The notes under the pieces are model-generated. The model saw only the letters and a list, made by a program, of their open reading frames with translations, made no database searches and was not told the DNA's origin. Source: Epiperipatus broadwayi (lineage: Eukaryota; Onychophora; Udeonychophora; Euonychophora; Peripatidae). From it: a stretch of DNA of 64,000 bases. This document shows, one piece after another, positions 59,965 to 64,000 of this stretch. Location: NCBI GenBank assembly GCA_028023455.1, contig JAQFVV010012416.1, positions 3,205,594 to 3,269,593 on the forward strand. Reading direction: 5' to 3'. The translations under genes and the position numbers were made by a program. Position 1 is the stretch's first letter, and each line of letters begins with the position of its first letter.

Positions 59965-60275
59965 GTATCCAACACTCCACACAGTAGTGCCACTCAGTAC
60001 AAATCATAGCAATCAATGGTTACCAGAAGGTTTTTTTGTATAAAATCCTCATCTAGTGCCTACTCATCCAATATTCTGACTAGTTTCTAGCTGGTAGCCA
60101 TCATCAGTGAAGAGCTTTGGGTCTGAGTAGGTATTAGATAAGAATTTTATGCACAAACCTTCTGTCATCCATTGATTTCTATGGCTTGCACTGGGTGGCA
60201 CTACTGGATAGAGAGTTGGGAACTGTTATTAACAGTCTGTGTAAACATAGAAAATAATAATCATGTGATATTTTT
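59965..60275. repeat. Family A copy A11
   Basis: AACACTCCACACAGTAGTGC, AGAAGGTTTTTTTGTATAAA, minus-strand ribozyme, then GGTATTAGATAAGAATTTTA and CACTGGGTGGCACTACTG of the opposite arm. The centre is deleted. Confidence 0.82.
60073..60115 (-). ncRNA. Hammerhead-like motif, family A, intact core
   Basis: CUCUUCA, CUGAUGA, four-pair stem II GGCU/AGCU around ACC, GAAA, palindromic ACUAGU, C17, AGAAUA. Confidence 0.6.
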
Positions 60276-60540
60276 TGTTGCGATAATGATTATTTATTCC
60301 TTTGCTTTTGAGTGATGATGATTTAGCAAAGCAAAAGCAGAAATGTAACATTAATTGGAATTGAACATGAAAATCTTTGATTGAACTAGCGATTTTTTTC
60401 TAATCAATTATTGCCTTTTTTCCTCTGCTCTTTGTTTTCTCCATTTTTTTAAAAATTTTACTAACTTAACCTAGTCATCATAATTTATTTTTAATATTAA
60501 AACTGGAATTGCAATAGTGTGTGATCGCAAGCACATTTCC

Positions 60541-60628
60541 AATCGGCCGGAGGCGAACCCGCAACAACCGTCTGCAACCAACTGCTTGCTTGCAAGGCTG
60601 CTGCACTGACCTTTCGGCTAACAACGTT
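60541..60628 (-). tRNA. tRNA-like sequence with long variable region, degenerate
   Basis: Minus strand has a D-arm-like GCCGAAAGGTCAGT, an anticodon arm GCAGC/GCAAGC region with loop CTTGCAA, a long variable stretch and a good B box GCGGGTTCGCCTCC. Acceptor ends do not pair well. Design resembles 26571-26652. GC content is far above the surroundings. Confidence 0.42.
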
Positions 60629-60629
60629 T

Positions 60630-61325
60630 GGCTATAATTTTCATCTTTCTCTTTTTTTTTTTTTATTTAGATGTTTACAAGTTGCTGCTAATAATGATGA
60701 TAAAAGTAAACGTAAAACTGTAAATTCTTTTGATGGTAGACAATTAAATTTACCGCAAAGATATAAATAATACTGAGATTTAGTATTGAATATTCCTAAA
60801 TATTGAATTTGTAAATCGTTAATAGAATTTACCTTGTTTGTTTTTGTTTTTCCAAAATTAAAAATTTCAAGATACTTCAGAAATATATTTTAATTTATAA
60901 AACTAAAAATTTAATTATGACATTAGCAGAGTTCATTCCAATAAAAAGCTCTTTCTTCTCAATGAATTGTCTAAAAAATGCAATAAAAGAGAAATCTGGT
61001 CTTTATCGATGTTGAGGAGCCACGACTATAACCATTAAATCGCATGAGTCAATTATGAGCACAAAAGATAAGCTGTAAAAGTTATATTAACCTTTATTTG
61101 ATCATCATAAAATGTTCTCCACATTTTTTCTGAAAGTATTTATAAAATAACTTGGGATCACTAGACAAAAAAAAATTGCATGAGTAGGTTGTGGATGTGT
61201 GCATATATGTGTATATACATAATAAAACTTGTTATAAAAGTAAACGTATAACTGTAAATTCTTTTGATGATCACCATTTCCTTTCCTACAGAAGCTGTTA
61301 AAACAGTTTTAAACTCTTCATATAA
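60630..61325. other. AT-rich non-coding DNA
   Basis: TAAAAGTAAACGTA and AACTGTAAATTCTTTTGATG occur twice, at about 60700 and 61236, as a direct pair. Confidence 0.5.
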
Positions 61326-61329
61326 TAAT

Positions 61330-61525
61330 ACTACCACAGTGTAAGCTATAGTGATCATTGGATGCAAGAAGGTTTTAGCATAATAATCCTAACTATGCTT
61401 ACTCATCCAAAATCCCCAGATAGTTTCTAGCTTGTGGCTTTCATCAGTGTTCTAACGAAAGCTACCAGCTAGAAACTAACAAAACATCATATGAACATCA
61501 TTTCCTACAGATACTCAAGCTCACA
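61330..61525. repeat. Family A copy A12, compact foldback
   Basis: Left arm with GGATGCAAGAAGGTTTTAGC and a minus-strand ribozyme turns directly at CAGTGTTCTAACG into the right-arm words GAAAGCTACCAGCTAGAAAC and the outer word ACATCATATGAACATCATTT. Confidence 0.8.
61410..61452 (-). ncRNA. Hammerhead-like motif, family A
   Basis: Core CUGAUGA, stem II AGC/GCU, GAAA, stem III shortened (ACUAU), C17, UGGGGAUU. Confidence 0.5.
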
Positions 61526-61527
61526 GT

Positions 61528-61690
61528 AGGTAAGCCTCAATACAGTAGCACCACCCAGTACAATCAATGGATATAGGAAGGTTTGTGCATAATATCTCTA
61601 TCTAGTGTCTACTCATCCAAATGCCTAGACAAGTTTCTAACATGTGGTTTTCATCAGTGAGGAGTCTTCGATTTTATGTTCAACCTATGA
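61528..61690 (-). repeat. Family A arm A13
   Basis: CAATACAGTAGCACCACCCA, GGATATAGGAAGGTTTGTGC and a minus-strand ribozyme in family order. Confidence 0.8.
61620..61666 (-). ncRNA. Hammerhead-like motif, family A, with stem II compensatory change
   Basis: CUCCUCA, CUGAUGA, stem II AAC/GUU (AGC/GCU elsewhere), GAAA, ACUUGU (one mismatch), C17, UAGGCAU. Confidence 0.55.
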
Positions 61691-64000
61691 CTTACATTGG
61701 GCAGCACCATTGTGTAAAGAGGTCACTACTGTTTTGTACAAAGATCTTGGGGTGCAGCAGCACCACACCCATCTATCACTCTACAATTGTAGTTAATTGC
61801 ATGGTTATTCTTAGCTAGATAATAAAATAAGTGGAAGCAACCATCCAAACTCTCACCATCTTAAGATTGGCACCCAGGTAAGTAATGCTCCCCCCATTGT
61901 ATTGTTATGGTGCATGAAGAGAGGAAGCTGTGAAGAGATTTTTGGCTGCACTGACTTGACATTGTTTACCTACAAACATTTATTTTACAAATATTTTATA
62001 TCCATGTTTTTTTTTGTTAAAAGAAAATTCAATGAAGAATATAAGATGGTCTATTGGTTTTAACGCTTGCCCTGTTATGTTTAGTGTAATGGTAGAGTCT
62101 GTCTCTGTGATGTGCGATTATAGAATTGATTTCAATATAATACTCAAAACATATGAATGCTTGAAAAGTAAAACTATTCAAATATTGTATATATTTATAA
62201 ATCTATTTTCCAGATCTCATTCTTTATGCATTAAAGAATGTGATTTATATTATTCATAGACCATTTTAATGTATAATGCACTCCTTCAGAAAATGAGCTT
62301 ATTTAATTTTTTTTGAAAGTAATTGAACAATTAACTGCTTGTAAGATCATGTGACATTATAATAATAATTAGAACTTCAATCCAGGATCCTTTAGCATTT
62401 GAGTCTGTTATTCCAAGACTTTGGAAAGTAAAGAGTAGTTTCTATTTATTACACTACCTATAAATAAAATATAATGTATTACAAACTTCTTCAGAAACTG
62501 CTATTTCATCCATTCTTACACACTTTATATATGTATAAATATAATATAAAGAGCATGTCAATAGCTCTAAAGAAACCTATTTTATTCCTATTTTTTATTT
62601 TTACTTATAAATGCAGCAAGAGAACACATACAAAATCACTAAAAGTGTTTTCAAGTTATGGCTCTCATCAGCGAGGAACTAGAACATCCAGACCTCAGAT
62701 CCAAAATATAAACTCAAACCCAGCATTTATCTAATACTTAGCTATTAAGTAGAAAATCTGAAATTTTCAGACATCTATATGTCTTCAAATCTAGCTCTCC
62801 AATTCAAATAAATATATAGGACTGAACTAAATTCAGATACACCATATATTAATAGCCTTAGCAATCTAATATTGCCAAAGTCTTATCAGCCAAATTATAT
62901 ACATATTCTAACATTAGGCATATTATTTATTGTCCATACACTTTTGTGAAATATAATTTTACATTTCAGTATGGTTTAAGTATTTTGTTATCTGTACAAA
63001 AATAAAATTTTTGTAGTATACAACAATAACAGAAATGGCATCTATAGTTGTCATTTAATATTTCAACCAGATGATTAGCTTTCATCAGAAACTACATATA
63101 AATTTATGAAAATTAAAGTAAAAAAAAAAATCACAAAATACCTTAGAAATAAACTTTTTGAAGCAAAGAGCTTTTTAAAAGGCTAGCCCATTATTTGTCT
63201 ATTAGTCTATTGTTTCTAAAACATATCTTCATTTCTTTGAACAACAATAAAAAAATACATATATAAAATGTTCCAGAAGTCACAACTGATCGGTAATTGA
63301 TTGTCCGTTTTATTATAGATTATTTGTTTTAGAATGATGCTTACTTGGATTAACTGATGAAGAATTGTGTAGATACAACAAAACTGGATACAGTTTAAAA
63401 AATTAATAGTTACTGATGACAAAGATAGAATAGAGATTATAAATTTAAAATTAAGTTTGATACAAATAGCATTCACAAAAGATATATTTTCTTTAGGTTC
63501 ATCCTTGTGTAATTAGCAGTAATGTTGCACCAATGTTCTGATTGAATCATACCTACCAATGTCTGATTAAGATTCCTTACCAGACAATGGCAGGTGTAAT
63601 TCTTTAAAATTATTAGTGCAATGCTGTTGTTAATTACACAAATATGAATTTAGTGAAAATATTTTTAAATGTACAAAAAATATTTTGAGGCTTTAATACT
63701 CCATATCTTTTCAAGTTATTTCAACTCTACAACTTTCCAATAAAATAGACCAAAGTAATTAAATAATATATTGTGAGCTAAACCCACATAAATATTAGAT
63801 TTTATCAAAAAATAAAGATGTAAAGTTCTATGATAGAAGGCAAGTTCACTTCTCGTGTACTCTCATTATCATTAGAATTGAAAATCTCCATTCCTGATGT
63901 CACATCCAACTTTTTGTTAGAGTAAATTACATTTTGATTGCTTTATAATAGAATTTCATCTTGGTTGTTTTAATCTAGTGCTAGAATGATTGACTCTGGA
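61691..64000. other. AT-rich non-coding DNA
   Basis: Holds two further hammerhead-like strings on the minus strand (62640-62690 and 63040-63090) too degenerate to call, and no gene. Confidence 0.5.

Noticed and set aside
62640-62690. Minus-strand CUGAUGA with GAAAAC following
   Set aside because: Stem II is not formed and stem III geometry is off; may be a distant family A relic.
63040-63090. Minus-strand CUGAUGA...GAAA with UAGUU/AACUA flanks
   Set aside because: Stem III and the cleavage triplet do not fit; possibly a decayed hammerhead.
63340-63400. CTGATGA with TTGT/ACAA stem and AACTG/CAGTT stem
   Set aside because: Position 12 of GAAA is C and stem I does not pair; suggestive but below what I would call.

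Overview
This is eukaryotic, almost certainly invertebrate animal, intergenic or large-intron DNA: strongly AT-rich, crowded with (TA)n tracts and packed with dispersed repeats. I found no intact protein-coding host gene, no splice-supported exon chain, and no bacterial or organellar gene layout. The recognisable coding sequence is all decayed transposable element: a Penelope-like element (reverse transcriptase plus GIY-YIG endonuclease) near 1.5-2.4 kb, a 5'-truncated LINE at 4.6-7.4 kb with a second 3' copy at 30.2-31.1 kb, four fragments of an RTE-type LINE (12.2, 20.5, 47.8, 57.2 kb), a LINE 3' tail with poly(A) at 17.8-18.3 kb, and a mariner-type transposase end at 41.4-41.8 kb. A probable solo LTR with TG...CA ends and a 4-bp target duplication lies at 7769-9972. 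The species cannot be named from the sequence.

The most notable content is a dense population of hammerhead-ribozyme-like sequences carried by two dispersed repeat families. Family B (11 sites, both strands) has the core CUGAUGA, a GUGCUG/CAGCAC stem II, GAAA, a short palindromic stem III (AUGCAU or similar) and a CCAA/UUGG stem I. Four sites keep both core motifs and one (48711-48750) has every element intact. Family A (11 sites) has the same architecture with stem II AGC/GCU or GGC/GCC and stem III ACUAGU. A third type, the GAAACGUC form, occurs once at 21270-21309. Several changes are compensatory (stem I CUAA/UUAG at 29978-30022; stem II AAC/GUU at 61620-61666 and GGC/GCC at 44426-44470), which argues that the structure was selected. 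Families A and B often occur as inverted pairs, so one locus carries ribozymes pointing both ways.

A second theme is foldback DNA. At least a dozen inverted repeats of 60-750 bp lie through the window (3.6, 6.2, 13.4, 21.6, 22.5, 24.6, 29.1, 31.9, 37.1, 43.5, 45.2, 53.2, 55.7 kb). Two are flanked by 15- and 17-bp direct repeats. In one case the interrupted LINE reading frame shows that these are a genuine target-site duplication, of a length that points to LINE-assisted retrotransposition rather than cut-and-paste transposition.

Layout: 0-3 kb tRNA-like sequence and Penelope element inside inverted SINE-like repeats; 3-8 kb family B, LINE with nested foldback; 8-10 kb LTR; 10-20 kb family A, RTE, foldbacks; 20-30 kb RTE, GAAACGUC hammerhead, foldbacks, GATA/GACA microsatellite; 30-35 kb LINE copy 2 and a large family B foldback; 38-39.2 kb an aberrant, nearly T-free A/C-rich block next to a long (TA)n tract that looks like an assembly or read-quality artefact; 40-48 kb duplicated AT-rich repeat, mariner, family A; 48-64 kb families A and B, RTE endonuclease, hairpins and undistinguished AT-rich DNA.
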